64,000 bases of DNA from Candidatus Hydrogenedentota bacterium (GCA_019637335.1 JAHBVV010000001.1:248001-312000), one strand, 5' to 3'; positions 42,783 to 51,541 are shown, numbered from the stretch's first letter. Made by a program: numbers and translations. The notes: generated from the letters alone by a model not told the origin.

Positions 42783-44135
42783 ATGCCAGCCATCAGCGCC
42801 GTTCTTATTGTGAAAAACGAGGCCCGCCGCCTGCCCGCCTGCCTGGAAGCCGTGCGGCGCGTCGTCGACGAGATTATCGTGGCGGACACCGGCTCCACCG
42901 ACGACACCCTCGCCGTGGCCCGGGAATACACCCCGCACTGCCACGAAATCCCCTGGGAGGACGACTTCGCCGCGGCCCGCAACCGCGCGATCGCCCTGGC
43001 CGCCGGCCCCTGGATCCTCTCGCTCGACGCCGACGAAGTGATCGAGAACCCCGACGCCGCCCGCGCGCTCCTGGAGGAGTTCGTCCAGTATCAGCCGGAT
43101 GGCGTTACCGGCGCCATCCAGCACCGTAGCCCGACGGGGAGTGGTCCCGATCACGCCGTGGTCTCCGGCCACGTGGAGCGCTTCTTCCCCAAGGCGCGCT
43201 ACACCTACCGGGGGATCATCCACGAGCAGCTGGCCCCCGTTTCCGGCGCCCACCCCGGCGTCGCCGACACGGGCGTCGTGGTGGCCCACTCGGGCTACGA
43301 CTGCGCCCTCCATGATCCCGATCACAAGGGCCTGCGCAACCTGCCCCTGCTCGAACGGGCCACCGCCGCCGACCCGGAAAACGAATACTACCACTACCAG
43401 CTCGGAAAGACCCTCTACGCCCTGAAGCGCTACGCCGAGGCCGCGCAGGCCTTCGAGCGCGCCCTCGCCCTGATCGATTTTTCCGGCGAGGCCCCCCGGG
43501 GACGCCAGGGGACCCCCGCCGCGCGCGAGATGCTCACCACGCTCGTCACCAGCCTGGCCTACGCCTACGCCAATACCGATCGCCTGGACGCCGCCGAGGC
43601 CCTGCTGTCCGATCACATCAACCTGGGCCACGCCGGCACGCGCCGGGCGGACTTCTACCACGTCTGCGGCTATATCGCCCTCATGCTCGGCGACGTGGAG
43701 CGCGCCCGAGCCGGCTACACCGAGGCCATGCGCTGCGGCGCTGTCCGCGAGGATGTCGCCGGCACGGGCAGCTACGCCAGCGCCTACCACCTCGGCCTGC
43801 TCGCGGAGGCCGATCAGGATCCCATCGCCGCCATCGGCCACTACGGCGACGCCCTGGCGCACAAACCCGACTACCGCCCCGCGCTGGATCGCTTCATCGA
43901 TTTCATGGTGGAGCACCAGTTCGGCGTCGCGCCCGCCATCCAGGCCAGCGCCGATCCCGCGGCCTTCCACGCCGCGGTGCTCCGCAAACTTAAGCAACGC
44001 CTCGACGCGGGCGACAAGGAGGCGGGCGATTTCATCGTCACCGCCGCCGGCCTCCTCGCACTCACCAACAAGGCCTTCGCCGGCGGCCTGCTGGACGAAT
44101 GCCAGCAAATCCGGCGGCAATACGGCATCGCCTGA
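42783..44135 (+). CDS. Family 2 glycosyltransferase with TPR repeats
   Basis: A 450-residue protein. ATG 42783 is chosen because the frame upstream runs through the terminator. Residues 2-230 are a GT-A domain of the GT2 type (AVLIVKNEARRLPACLEAV, DEIIVADTGSTDDT, with LSLDADEVIE as the DxD-like metal site). Residues about 235-445 hold TPR-type helical pairs (EYYHYQLGKTLYALKRYAEAAQAFERAL and others). This arrangement is common in bacterial glycan or glycopeptide transferases. Acceptor and donor are unknown. It has no membrane segment and stands alone. Confidence 0.86.
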   Translation: MPAISAVLIVKNEARRLPACLEAVRRVVDEIIVADTGSTDDTLAVAREYTPHCHEIPWEDDFAAARNRAIALAAGPWILSLDADEVIENPDAARALLEEFVQYQPDGVTGAIQHRSPTGSGPDHAVVSGHVERFFPKARYTYRGIIHEQLAPVSGAHPGVADTGVVVAHSGYDCALHDPDHKGLRNLPLLERATAADPENEYYHYQLGKTLYALKRYAEAAQAFERALALIDFSGEAPRGRQGTPAAREMLTTLVTSLAYAYANTDRLDAAEALLSDHINLGHAGTRRADFYHVCGYIALMLGDVERARAGYTEAMRCGAVREDVAGTGSYASAYHLGLLAEADQDPIAAIGHYGDALAHKPDYRPALDRFIDFMVEHQFGVAPAIQASADPAAFHAAVLRKLKQRLDAGDKEAGDFIVTAAGLLALTNKAFAGGLLDECQQIRRQYGIA

Positions 44136-44152
44136 AGAATCCGCCGGGCTCG

Positions 44153-44379
44153 CAGGGCTATCGGATTTGATTTCAATCGCCGCAAATGGACGTAATATCG
44201 CTTCGGTTCGAGACCCTGGTTCAAGGAAAGTGAGCGTGTTGGAGCGCCGGCATCTGTGCCGGCAAGGACCAGGATTCGCCACACGCGAAATGCCAGCGCT
44301 ACAACACAGCCGTTTTTTGAGGTTCCTGTGGTTCATAAAGCGATGGGCCCGTAAGAGGCGTCTGAATGCGATTGCCCTG
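44153..44379 (+). repeat. Inverted-repeat element, family C, copy 1
   Basis: The ends CAGGGCTATCGGATTTGA and (complement) CAGGGCAATCGCATTCAG are inverted. The interior, with TGGAGCGCCGGCATCTGTGC and AAATGCCAGCGCT, matches 51012-51239. The 9-bp flanks CCGGGCTCG and GCGGGCTGG match at seven positions, a possible target duplication. It fills most of the 44136-44459 gap. Confidence 0.65.
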
Positions 44380-44459
44380 GCGGGCTGGCGTTTGGCCGCG
44401 CCCGCTTGTCACAATGGGGGCCAATCACCACGGCGACCCAAACTCCCGGAAAGGCTCCC

Positions 44460-45218
44460 ATGACCTCGTTTGAACTCACCGGCAAGATCATCCTCATCAA
44501 CGGCGCAAGCCGCGGCATCGGCGAGGCCTTCGCGCGCGAATTCGCCCGGCGCGGCGCCACCGTCATCGTCGCGTCCCGGAAGCAGGAAGGCTGCGAGGCC
44601 GTCGCCCGCGCTATCGTCGAGGAAGGCGGCCAGGCCGTCGCCCGCGCCTGCCACACCGGCGACCTCGCGCAGGTGGACGCGCTCTTCGAATGGATCGAGG
44701 CGGAATACGGACGCCTCGACGGCCTCGTGAACAACGCCGCCACCAACCCCTACTTCGGCCCCTTCGTGGAGGCCCCCGAGGCCGCTTTCGACAAAACCTT
44801 TGACGTGAACGTCAAGGGGTACTTCCTGATGGCGCAGCGCGCAGCGCGCCTCATGATTAAGGCCGGCGGCGGCTCCATCCTCAACATCGCCTCGATCGAG
44901 GGCATCAGCCCATCGCCCATGATGGCCATCTACTCCATGACCAAGGCCGCCGTCATCATGATGACCAAGACCATCGCCAAAGAGCTCGGCGGCGCGGGCG
45001 TCCGCTGCAACTGCATCTGCCCCGGCCTCACCGAGACCAAATTCGCCAAGGTCCTCATCGACACCCCGGAAATCCGCGATCGCCAGGTCGGCAAGACCCC
45101 GCTCGGACGCCACGCGCAGCCCGAGGAAATGGCCGGCGCCGCCGTCTACCTCATGTCCGACGCCGCCAGCTTCACCACCGGCGCCATCCTGACCGTGGAC
45201 GGCGGGGCCGTCGTTTGA
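44460..45218 (+). CDS. Short-chain dehydrogenase/reductase (FabG-like)
   Basis: A 252-residue classical SDR. The NAD(P)-binding motif is GASRGIG (15-21), the structural NNA lies at 91-93, and the catalytic residues are Ser145, Tyr158 and Lys162 (YSMTK). The C-terminal TGAILTVDGGAVV is typical. It oxidises or reduces an alcohol/ketone. The nearby 3-hydroxyacyl-CoA dehydrogenase hints at acyl-chain metabolism, but the two are separated by a heptamer-bounded cassette. The stop codon is the first heptamer of the array that follows, so the natural end may have been trimmed. Confidence 0.9.
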   Translation: MTSFELTGKIILINGASRGIGEAFAREFARRGATVIVASRKQEGCEAVARAIVEEGGQAVARACHTGDLAQVDALFEWIEAEYGRLDGLVNNAATNPYFGPFVEAPEAAFDKTFDVNVKGYFLMAQRAARLMIKAGGGSILNIASIEGISPSPMMAIYSMTKAAVIMMTKTIAKELGGAGVRCNCICPGLTETKFAKVLIDTPEIRDRQVGKTPLGRHAQPEEMAGAAVYLMSDAASFTTGAILTVDGGAVV

Positions 45219-45409
45219 ATGGTGAATGGTGAATGGTGAATGGTGAATGGTGAATGGTGAATGGTGAATGGTGAAGGGTGAATGGTGAAGGGTGAAGGGT
45301 GAAGGGTGAAGGGTGAAGGGTGAAGGGTGAAGGGTGAAGGGTGAATAGAGAATAGAGAATAGAGAATAGGGAATAGGGAATAGAGAATAGGGAAGAGAGA
45401 AGAGAGAAA
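45217..45409 (+). repeat. Heptanucleotide tandem array, left of the four-helix-bundle gene
   Basis: About 27 copies of a 7-bp unit that drifts in blocks: GAATGGT, then GAAGGGT, then GAATAGA/GAATAGG. It starts in the SDR stop codon and runs almost to the ribosome site of the next gene. The complement gives a long Phe/Ser/Leu-rich open frame that is an artefact. The complementary unit (ATTCACT, ATTCACC) occurs inverted at 45821-45852. Confidence 0.93.
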
Positions 45410-45422
45410 AGTGGGTGAAGCA

Positions 45423-45788
45423 ATGGAAACGGCCGAGCACATAACAACGCGCACGTTTAATTTCGCCGTTCGTGTAGTAGAGCTGGCAACGTTTCTGGAC
45501 AGTAAACCCGGCGTCTCGGGTACGCTCGCGAAGCAATTGCTCCGTGCCGGGACGTCGATCGGCGCCAACGTGGAGGAAGCCCAGGGTAGTCAGAGCCGCG
45601 CAGACTTCCTCTCAAAGATGTCCATCGCCTTGAAGGAGGCCCGTGAAACGCTCTACTGGCTCCGGCTCCTACAGGCGGCGCACCTCTGCTCAGAAAAGCA
45701 GTTGGCGGAGATGACTGCGGAGGCCAACGAGATTGTGAGTATACTGGTTGCTATCGTGATCAACACCAGGAAGAACAATTCGGCCTGA
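45423..45788 (+). CDS. Four-helix-bundle protein (S23/23S rRNA intervening-sequence type)
   Basis: A 121-residue all-helical protein of the S23/IVP (four helix bundle) family. The signature regions are FNFAVRVVELATFL, then LAKQLLRAGTSIGANVEEAQGS (part), SKMSIALKEARETLYWLRLL and a C-terminal EANEIVSILVAIV. A GTG at 45411 is an alternative start. Family members were first seen within 23S rRNA intervening sequences and resemble the Avd accessory protein of diversity-generating retroelements; a function has not been settled. Here there is no rRNA or reverse transcriptase. It is bracketed by inverted heptamer arrays, which suggests a mobile cassette. Confidence 0.88.
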   Translation: METAEHITTRTFNFAVRVVELATFLDSKPGVSGTLAKQLLRAGTSIGANVEEAQGSQSRADFLSKMSIALKEARETLYWLRLLQAAHLCSEKQLAEMTAEANEIVSILVAIVINTRKNNSA

Positions 45789-45820
45789 AAAGTAAGCGCC
45801 ACCGGAAGTTCTCGGTTTCA

Positions 45821-45852
45821 ATTCACTATTCACTATTCACTATTCACCATTC
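45821..45852 (-). repeat. Heptanucleotide array, right of the four-helix-bundle gene, inverted
   Basis: Three ATTCACT units and one ATTCACC unit. On the complement these read GAATGGT and GAATAGT-type heptamers, the same family as 45217-45409 but in the opposite orientation. A GAGGAG ribosome site for the next gene follows directly. Confidence 0.88.
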
Positions 45853-45873
45853 TAAATTCCCCTGAGGAGCGTC

Positions 45874-46755
45874 ATGAACCCAAAACACATCGCCGTCGTC
45901 GGCGCCGGATTCATGGGTTCCGGCATCGCCCAGCTCGCCGCCACCCACGGCCACACCGTCACGCTGGTGGACACGTCCGAGGACGCCATCACCCGCGCTC
46001 TGGGCCACATGGACTGGTCCCTCCGGAAGCTGCGCGAAAAAGAAGTGCTCATCAGCAGCCCCGACGCTGCCCTCAAGCGCATCACCACCGGAACCCGCCT
46101 CGAACTCGCAGCCGACGCCGATCTCGTCTTCGAATCCGTACCCGAGATCGTCGAGCTCAAGCGCGAGGTCTTCGCCGATCTCGACCGCATCTGCAAGCCC
46201 GAAGCCTGCCTGGCCTCCAACACCTCCACCATCCCCATTCATTTCCTCGCCGAAGCCACCCGCCGCCCGGACCGCGTGGCCGGCGCCCACTTCTTCTTTC
46301 CCGTCCCGCTCAACCCGCTCCTCGAACTCATCCCCGCCCCCCAGACCAGCGCCGCCACGCTCATGCTTATCCGCGACGTGTGCGAGGGCTTCGGCAAGTT
46401 CATCGTCCACGTGAAAAAGGATGTGCCCGGCTTCATTATGAACCGCGTCTTCGGCGCCATGACCTGCGAAGCCATTCGCCTCGTCGAGCAGGGCGTCTGC
46501 TCCGTCGCCGACGTCGACAAGGGCCTCACCACCGGCTATGGCATGCTCCAGGGGCCCCTCGCCAAGGCCGACATGGCCGGCCTCGACGTCTGCCTCCTGG
46601 CCTTCACGCATATCCACGAGATCGACCGCTGCGAGGCCCTGCGCCCTCCCGAGCTCCTCAAAAAGCTCGTCCGCGACGGCCACCTCGGCATCAAAACCGG
46701 CCAGGGCTTCTACCACTACGACGACAAAGGCAAGCCCACCGGACCTGCGGTGTAG
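45874..46755 (+). CDS. 3-hydroxyacyl-CoA dehydrogenase
   Basis: A 293-residue enzyme of the HbdA/FadB2 type that interconverts 3-hydroxyacyl-CoA and 3-ketoacyl-CoA with NAD(P). The Rossmann motif is GAGFMGSGIA (10-19). The catalytic region ASNTSTIPIHFLAEATRRPDR leads to HFFFPVPLNPLLELIP, which holds the active-site His and Asn-type residues. The C-terminal helical domain contains KDVPGFIMNR and GHLGIKTGQGFYHY. ATG 45874 follows TGAGGAGCG. The family A element begins seven bases after its stop. Confidence 0.93.
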   Translation: MNPKHIAVVGAGFMGSGIAQLAATHGHTVTLVDTSEDAITRALGHMDWSLRKLREKEVLISSPDAALKRITTGTRLELAADADLVFESVPEIVELKREVFADLDRICKPEACLASNTSTIPIHFLAEATRRPDRVAGAHFFFPVPLNPLLELIPAPQTSAATLMLIRDVCEGFGKFIVHVKKDVPGFIMNRVFGAMTCEAIRLVEQGVCSVADVDKGLTTGYGMLQGPLAKADMAGLDVCLLAFTHIHEIDRCEALRPPELLKKLVRDGHLGIKTGQGFYHYDDKGKPTGPAV

Positions 46756-46761
46756 GGAAAG

Positions 46762-47059
46762 GCAACACTCTAGCGGAATGAAGGTAGCTCTATTTCTCGA
46801 CGACACAAATCCGCGCCGCAACGGAGGCGCCGACCAATGGGAGCGCGGGCGGCCCGCCCGCACCGCGCCGCAGGCGCGAATCTGATAAGCGGCGGTAATC
46901 CGAGTACGATCGTCTCCCTGGCCAAACCCCAGGTAGTGCAAACAAACCATGCACCTCCGGTGCATTGCAGGCGGGGACGCCTGCGCTCCCAGCCTTCCGC
47001 ACGCTCCTCGTAATACCGCGGCATGACAAGAAAGATCGGGGCCTATTTCATACCGCTAA
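46762..47059 (-). mobile_element. MITE-like element, family A, copy 2
   Basis: A 298-bp element in the opposite orientation to the copy at 9685. The ends GCAACACTCTAGCGGAATGA and (complement) GTAACACTTTAGCGGTATGA are inverted. Its interior GGGCGGCCCGCCCGCACCGC and TGCACCTCCGGTGCATTGCA match copy 1 on the complement. The flanks share only GGGAA, so the target duplication has decayed. Confidence 0.75.
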
Positions 47060-47085
47060 AGTGTTACGGGAATAAACGCGGCCAC

Positions 47086-48462
47086 TCACTCCGGCGCGCC
47101 GACGCGCCACAGGGTGACCGACCGCCCTTCGGCGCCGTCCGTCTCCGGCGCAATCGTAAACTGCGTCACGATCCCGCCGTAGCCCGTCGCGCCCGCCAGA
47201 TCCACGGTATACGTCCGCGGCTCGCCATCGGGGATCACGTCAAACGCAACCGCACCGCCGCCCTCGCCCTGGAAGCCGCGCCAGCGCAGCGTGGCCGACG
47301 TGCCCCCCGTGTCAAAGGCGGCCCGGATCTGGATCGCCGGCAGATCGCTCGCCTTCCAGAAACCGTCCGGACCGATAAGCCGGGGGTTCTCGCCCGCCAG
47401 CGTAACGCGCCAGGCGCCGTCCAGCGGCCAGCCCGCGTCGCGCGCATCCGCCAGCGTCCAGCTCTCCCGGTCCCGCGCGAAGGTATAGTCCGGCAGGGCG
47501 TGGCCCGGGGTGTTTTCGTACACGTACTTGCGGATTTCCTCCAGCTGCCCCACGATCAGCGTGTACGTGTACGTGTATTCAATGTTGTGGTCCAGGATCT
47601 CGCGGCGCGTCGGCGAGATATAGCCCGTAGGCCCGTCCTTTGGGCCGCCGCTCCCCGGAACCCCCGCAAATCCGCCCGTGTACGTATACGTGTTCGGCGT
47701 CCAGACGCCCACGCCGAAACCGTCCTCCCGCACGAGCGCCGACCAATTCTCCGTCGCGTACCAGTTGTCCCACGGGCCGCCCGGCGCCTCCGCCGGGGGA
47801 ATCCGCGTGTCCCACACCTTCTCGATCCGCCGCACCGGCGCCCCGGTAAACGGCGCGTCGCCATCGTACGTGAAGAGGCGGTAATACGTCCCGTTCGTGT
47901 AGACCGCCGGCAGTTCCTGGCCCCGCGCCGGATACTGCGTCTCGTCGCCGCGCGCATTGTTGATCCGCGAGCGCGCCCGCACCGTGTTCCCCTCCAGCGT
48001 GAGCCACGTCTCAAACGTGCACTCCCCCGGCTCGTTGTCCAGCGGCCAGTGCATCGGGATGCACTTCACGTACAGCTCCGTCCCGCTGTTCGTGTGCGCG
48101 ATCACCTTCGACGGGTTGTCGAACGCGTCCCCCGACTGGATCGGATTCCAGCCGATAAAGGTCCAGTTCTTCGCCGGCTGCTTCCCGCTCGGCGGGATAT
48201 ACGGAACCGGTCCCGAATAGAACGACATCTGGATCTGCCGGCCCCAGTCGTGGCTGTTGATCATGTTCTCGTCGCTGCCCGATTCCGAGAGATACGTGAT
48301 CGCCCCCCCAATGTCGAGGTCGACGCCTATTCTGATTTCGCCATTGTCCAGGTAGCTCATGCCCGAAAAGGCGGGCTCCACGGTGGCGGCGGCGATAGCC
48401 AGGGCGAATAACAGCGCGGATACGGCAAGGCGGGAGTACTGCACGATAAACCTCTCATTCAT
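47086..48462 (-). CDS. Large secreted protein with mutarotase-like N-terminal region
   Basis: A 458-residue exported protein with a signal peptide (about 1-32, LLFALAIAAATVEPAFS). The region about 38-330 has the look of a galactose-mutarotase/sugar-binding beta-sandwich (GEIRIGVDLDIGGAITYLSESGS, with later WTPNTYTYTGGF). Residues about 345-455 look like a separate jelly-roll module. No catalytic motif is recognised and the family is not named. A surface or extracellular carbohydrate-linked role is inferred. It is monocistronic. Confidence 0.62.
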   Translation of the reverse strand: MNERFIVQYSRLAVSALLFALAIAAATVEPAFSGMSYLDNGEIRIGVDLDIGGAITYLSESGSDENMINSHDWGRQIQMSFYSGPVPYIPPSGKQPAKNWTFIGWNPIQSGDAFDNPSKVIAHTNSGTELYVKCIPMHWPLDNEPGECTFETWLTLEGNTVRARSRINNARGDETQYPARGQELPAVYTNGTYYRLFTYDGDAPFTGAPVRRIEKVWDTRIPPAEAPGGPWDNWYATENWSALVREDGFGVGVWTPNTYTYTGGFAGVPGSGGPKDGPTGYISPTRREILDHNIEYTYTYTLIVGQLEEIRKYVYENTPGHALPDYTFARDRESWTLADARDAGWPLDGAWRVTLAGENPRLIGPDGFWKASDLPAIQIRAAFDTGGTSATLRWRGFQGEGGGAVAFDVIPDGEPRTYTVDLAGATGYGGIVTQFTIAPETDGAEGRSVTLWRVGAPE

Positions 48463-48842
48463 ACAAGGCGCGGCGGCGGGGAGTCCCCGTGACGCCCGAT
48501 CCGCCGCCTACCCGCACTCTACCCGCCAGCGCCAGCAAATTTCCACGCCGCACCGCGCCATGCGCGCAATCGGGACTCGCAGCGGTACGCAGGATTCGAT
48601 CCCGACGTGCAGCGCGATCCCGCCGCCCACGGGTCGCAGACCCGCGGGCGGCGGGTGGAGGACGTTCGGCTTCGAGCGGCATCTTCTTTCCGGCGCTCTA
48701 CGGCAAGTTCATCTATAGAAGCATGAAGCATAACGTTTTGGCTTGCGGCCAGGGCGCGCCGGCCGACATACTCTCAAGCGCCGCCGTGCAAAAGGCGGCC
48801 ACGGGCCGGACAACGGCAACGCACAACACGGAGGGTGAATCG
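48463..48842 (+). other. Intergenic region without recognised features
   Basis: This space separates two divergent genes. It is GC-rich with small inverted repeats (CCCGCGGGCGGCGGG at about 48642). An in-frame ATG at 48723 could extend the next gene but has no ribosome site. Nothing else is seen. Confidence 0.4.
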
Positions 48843-50210
48843 ATGGACGGTTACCGGGAGAAACTGCTCGGGTTGGACAGGGAACGCCTTGTCGACGCCC
48901 TGGTAAAGATCGCCGCGCGCCCGGAGACCGCGGAGGATGTCATTGAGCGGCTGCTGAACACACCGGATGAAAAACGCCATCGGGCGAAGCGCGCCATCGC
49001 GGATCTGAAAAGCGGCGATCAATATTACGACTGGCGGGCCTCCCACGCGTTCGCCTTGGAACTCGAAGGCGTCGTCGAGACCATCGTCGAATCCGCCGCG
49101 AGCCCGGAAGAGGGGATCGAGCTCCTCGCCGAGTTCTTCGAGGCGGACCGCGATGCCATCGAATGCGCCGACGACTCGGACGGCCAAATTGGCGCCGTGT
49201 ATTCCATGGACGCCACACATGCGTTCATCGCCTTCGGCCAGCAGTGCAACGACAAGGCCTGGCTCGCGGAACGCGTCATTGAACTGCTCGCGGGCGACGA
49301 CTACGGCCTGCGGGAGGACCTGCTCGAGAGCGCGCGAGACATGTTCCCGGAGGATTCGCTCCGGGCCATGGCCGAACGCCTCTGGATGATGGCGGAGGAG
49401 CTTCCATCCGGCAATCACAGCGCGGACTACCGGCGCCGGAAGTGCTTCGTCGGGGTGCAAACGCTGGCCCGCCAGCTGGGCGATGCCCCCCTGTACGAGA
49501 AGGCGACCCGCGCCGCCGGGCCCGACTTCGGCGGCGCGTTGCCGCTCGACGTGGCCAGGATCTATCTGGAAACCGGCGATGCGGGCGCGGCCCTGCGGCT
49601 CGTGAAATCGGCCGATGTGGGCGAGGCCTATCGCCCGGAGAAAGACGAACTGCTTTATACCATCCACGAGCGCCAGAAGAACCGCGCGGCCTGGGAGGAG
49701 GTCGCGTGGCGCATCTTCCGGCGGCGGCGCGCCGCCGACACCTTCGAACAACTCCTCCGCGCGATCGGCCCGAGGCGGCGCAACACCGTCCTGCGCGAGG
49801 AGCGAAAAGCGATTCTCGAGGAACCCCGCCTCTCCTGCGCGGACGCCGCCTTCCTCATCGAAACCGGCTGCCTGGATGACGCGGCGAAATACGTCTTGAA
49901 GCACGCCGATCAGCTGATCCGCGCGGGACACCACGACCTGGCCCCCATGGCCGAAGCACTCGAAAACGGCGGCCATCCCCTCGCCGCCACCCTCTGCTAC
50001 CGGGCGCTCACCGATGCCGTTCTCGCGCGCGGCGCCTCCAACGACTACCACCACGGCGTCCGATACCTCAAACGCCTCGACGCCCTCGCCCCCGCGATCA
50101 CCGGCTGGGGCGAATTTCCAGGCCACCGCGAATACGTGCAACGGATCGTGGAAAACCACAAGCGCAAGCGCAGCTTCTGGGGACAATATGGAGGCATTCC
50201 CGGCGTATGA
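48843..50210 (+). CDS. DUF6880-like protein
   Basis: A 455-residue helical protein that resembles DUF6880. Two landmarks are a FFEADRDAIECADDSDGQIGAVY-like region (about 98-120) and a C-terminal YLKRLDALAP... HREYVQRIVENHKRKRSFWGQ segment. Tetratricopeptide-like helices run through the middle. ATG 48843 is preceded by GGAGGG. Function is unknown; the protein is cytoplasmic by composition. It overlaps the next gene by four bases (ATGA). Confidence 0.68.
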   Translation: MDGYREKLLGLDRERLVDALVKIAARPETAEDVIERLLNTPDEKRHRAKRAIADLKSGDQYYDWRASHAFALELEGVVETIVESAASPEEGIELLAEFFEADRDAIECADDSDGQIGAVYSMDATHAFIAFGQQCNDKAWLAERVIELLAGDDYGLREDLLESARDMFPEDSLRAMAERLWMMAEELPSGNHSADYRRRKCFVGVQTLARQLGDAPLYEKATRAAGPDFGGALPLDVARIYLETGDAGAALRLVKSADVGEAYRPEKDELLYTIHERQKNRAAWEEVAWRIFRRRRAADTFEQLLRAIGPRRRNTVLREERKAILEEPRLSCADAAFLIETGCLDDAAKYVLKHADQLIRAGHHDLAPMAEALENGGHPLAATLCYRALTDAVLARGASNDYHHGVRYLKRLDALAPAITGWGEFPGHREYVQRIVENHKRKRSFWGQYGGIPGV

Positions 50211-50581
50211 AACAGCGAACCCTGGCCAGCATCTGCCCCGACTTCCCCGAATGGCCCGAGCGCTGGATGGGCCTCGAAAAAGATAGGGTCTACGGCGAAG
50301 GCCTCCTCGAGGCCATGCGCCCGTTCGCGGAATCCCTCGTCGACTCCAAACTCGCGAGCAGCACGGTAAAGCGCCACCTGGACAACCTCTGGCTCCTCGG
50401 AGGCGAGATCATCCGCAACGTAAGCGCGCACAACGACTACGGCGAGCCCCCGCAAAACCAGCTCCGCGACGCAGTCGGCCCCGACGGAGGCCCCTACTGC
50501 CGCCACCTCCACACCGAAGAGGAAGAAAGAGCCTACGACGCCACATGCCGAAAGCTGCATAAGTTTCTGAGCGAGCGCTGA
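50207..50581 (+). CDS. Small protein coupled to the DUF6880-like gene
   Basis: A 124-residue protein starting in the stop codon of the previous gene (ATGA at 50207). It begins MKQRTLASICPDFPEWPERWM. A helical middle part (LVDSKLASSTVKRHLDNLWLLGGEIIRNV, about 45-73) is reminiscent of a core-binding fold, but without a catalytic domain. The C-terminus is charged. I do not recognise a named family. Translational coupling implies a joint function with the larger protein. Confidence 0.6.
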   Translation: MKQRTLASICPDFPEWPERWMGLEKDRVYGEGLLEAMRPFAESLVDSKLASSTVKRHLDNLWLLGGEIIRNVSAHNDYGEPPQNQLRDAVGPDGGPYCRHLHTEEEERAYDATCRKLHKFLSER

Positions 50582-50585
50582 GCGC

Positions 50586-50933
50586 ATCGAGAAGTGTCTG
50601 GCGATGTTCCTCTTGTGCAACATCCGTGCCTGGGCCGAGGTTGGGGGATAAGGCGCCGAGGTTGGGGGATAAGGCGCCGAGGTTAGGGGATAAGGCGTCG
50701 AGGTTGCCGGATAAAGCGTTGAGGTTGGGGGATAAGACATTGCTTTCGGATTCGAGCAGGGCCGCCGCATACACCTCGTCGTAGACATCCGACACCCGCA
50801 TGAAGAACAACAATGGGAGAATGTAGGTCTTGAAGTCCGCCGCATCCACCGGCCCCCGGAGGATATTGGCCGACTCCCAGAGATGGCTGGACAGCATTCC
50901 TATGTCCAGCTCGGGCTCGGTTATGGGTGGCAT
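50586..50933 (-). pseudogene. Truncated hsdM (type I restriction methylase) N-terminus with 21-bp repeats
   Basis: An ATG at 50933 with GGGGGAGA upstream opens a frame reading ELDIGMLSSHLWESANILRG, then PVDAADFKTYILPLLFFMRVSDVYDEVYAA. This is the N-terminal helical domain of HsdM. The methyltransferase domain is missing. The frame instead enters a 21-bp repeat (GAGGTTGGGGGATAAGGCGCC on the plus strand, 50636-50740) that encodes about five LSPNLGA-type heptads, then collides with the gene ending at 50581. No hsdS or hsdR is nearby. It is a relic or a deleted locus. Confidence 0.75.
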
Positions 50934-51011
50934 TGGCGCGTCTCCCCCGTGGGTGGCTGTTCGCAATGTACCCCATAGTAGCAACGGGATTGTGGGGGGA
51001 CAAGTGGCGTT

Positions 51012-51239
51012 CAGGGCAATCGCATTTAAACTCGATCTCGGTATATGGGCGTAAACTTGAGTCGATTTGGAACCTTGAATCAACGATAGTGAGCGTTTTG
51101 GAGCGCCGGCATCTGTGCCGGCAAGGTCAGGGATACGCCGCAGGCGAAATGCCAGCGCTCCAACACGCGCCCTTTTTAACATTGAAGGTGGTTCATGTGG
51201 TGCTCGGCTCGAGTTGGAAGTTTAAATGCGATTGCCCTG
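51012..51239 (+). repeat. Inverted-repeat element, family C, copy 2
   Basis: A 228-bp element with 21-base perfect terminal inverted repeats, CAGGGCAATCGCATTTAAAC plus one more base, at 51012-51032 and inverted at 51219-51239. The interior matches 44153-44379. The flanks AAGTGGCGTT and AAGTGGGTGTT suggest a duplicated target with one small change. It lies just upstream of the hsdM relic. Confidence 0.8.
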
Positions 51240-51419
51240 AAGTGGGTGTTGCCTAAGCCTTCGCGCGGATAGCGTTGGTAGATTGCGCACTTGGGACTTG
51301 AGGGGTGCCCTTGATGCGCCTTGGCTGGTCGCCGCGCGCATGTGAATTGGTATTCGAGGGTTTCGGCCCGTTTGGCCCGGATCGCGCACAACGATGGCTA
51401 CAAGACCGTCTCCAGACAC

Positions 51420-51453
51420 AAAAAAAGGGACCCGCGCATCTGCGCAAGTCCCT
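51420..51453 (-). terminator. Rho-independent terminator of the initiator tRNA
   Basis: On the minus strand AGGGAC pairs with GTCCCT around an inner GCGC stem, followed by at least six T. It lies 12 bases after the tRNA 3' end. Confidence 0.88.
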
Positions 51454-51464
51454 GATTTGATTAT

Positions 51465-51541
<77 letters not shown>

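Noticed and set aside
45172-45447. A Phe/Leu/Ser/His-rich minus-strand frame
   Set aside because: It is the translation of heptamer repeats read in three phases.
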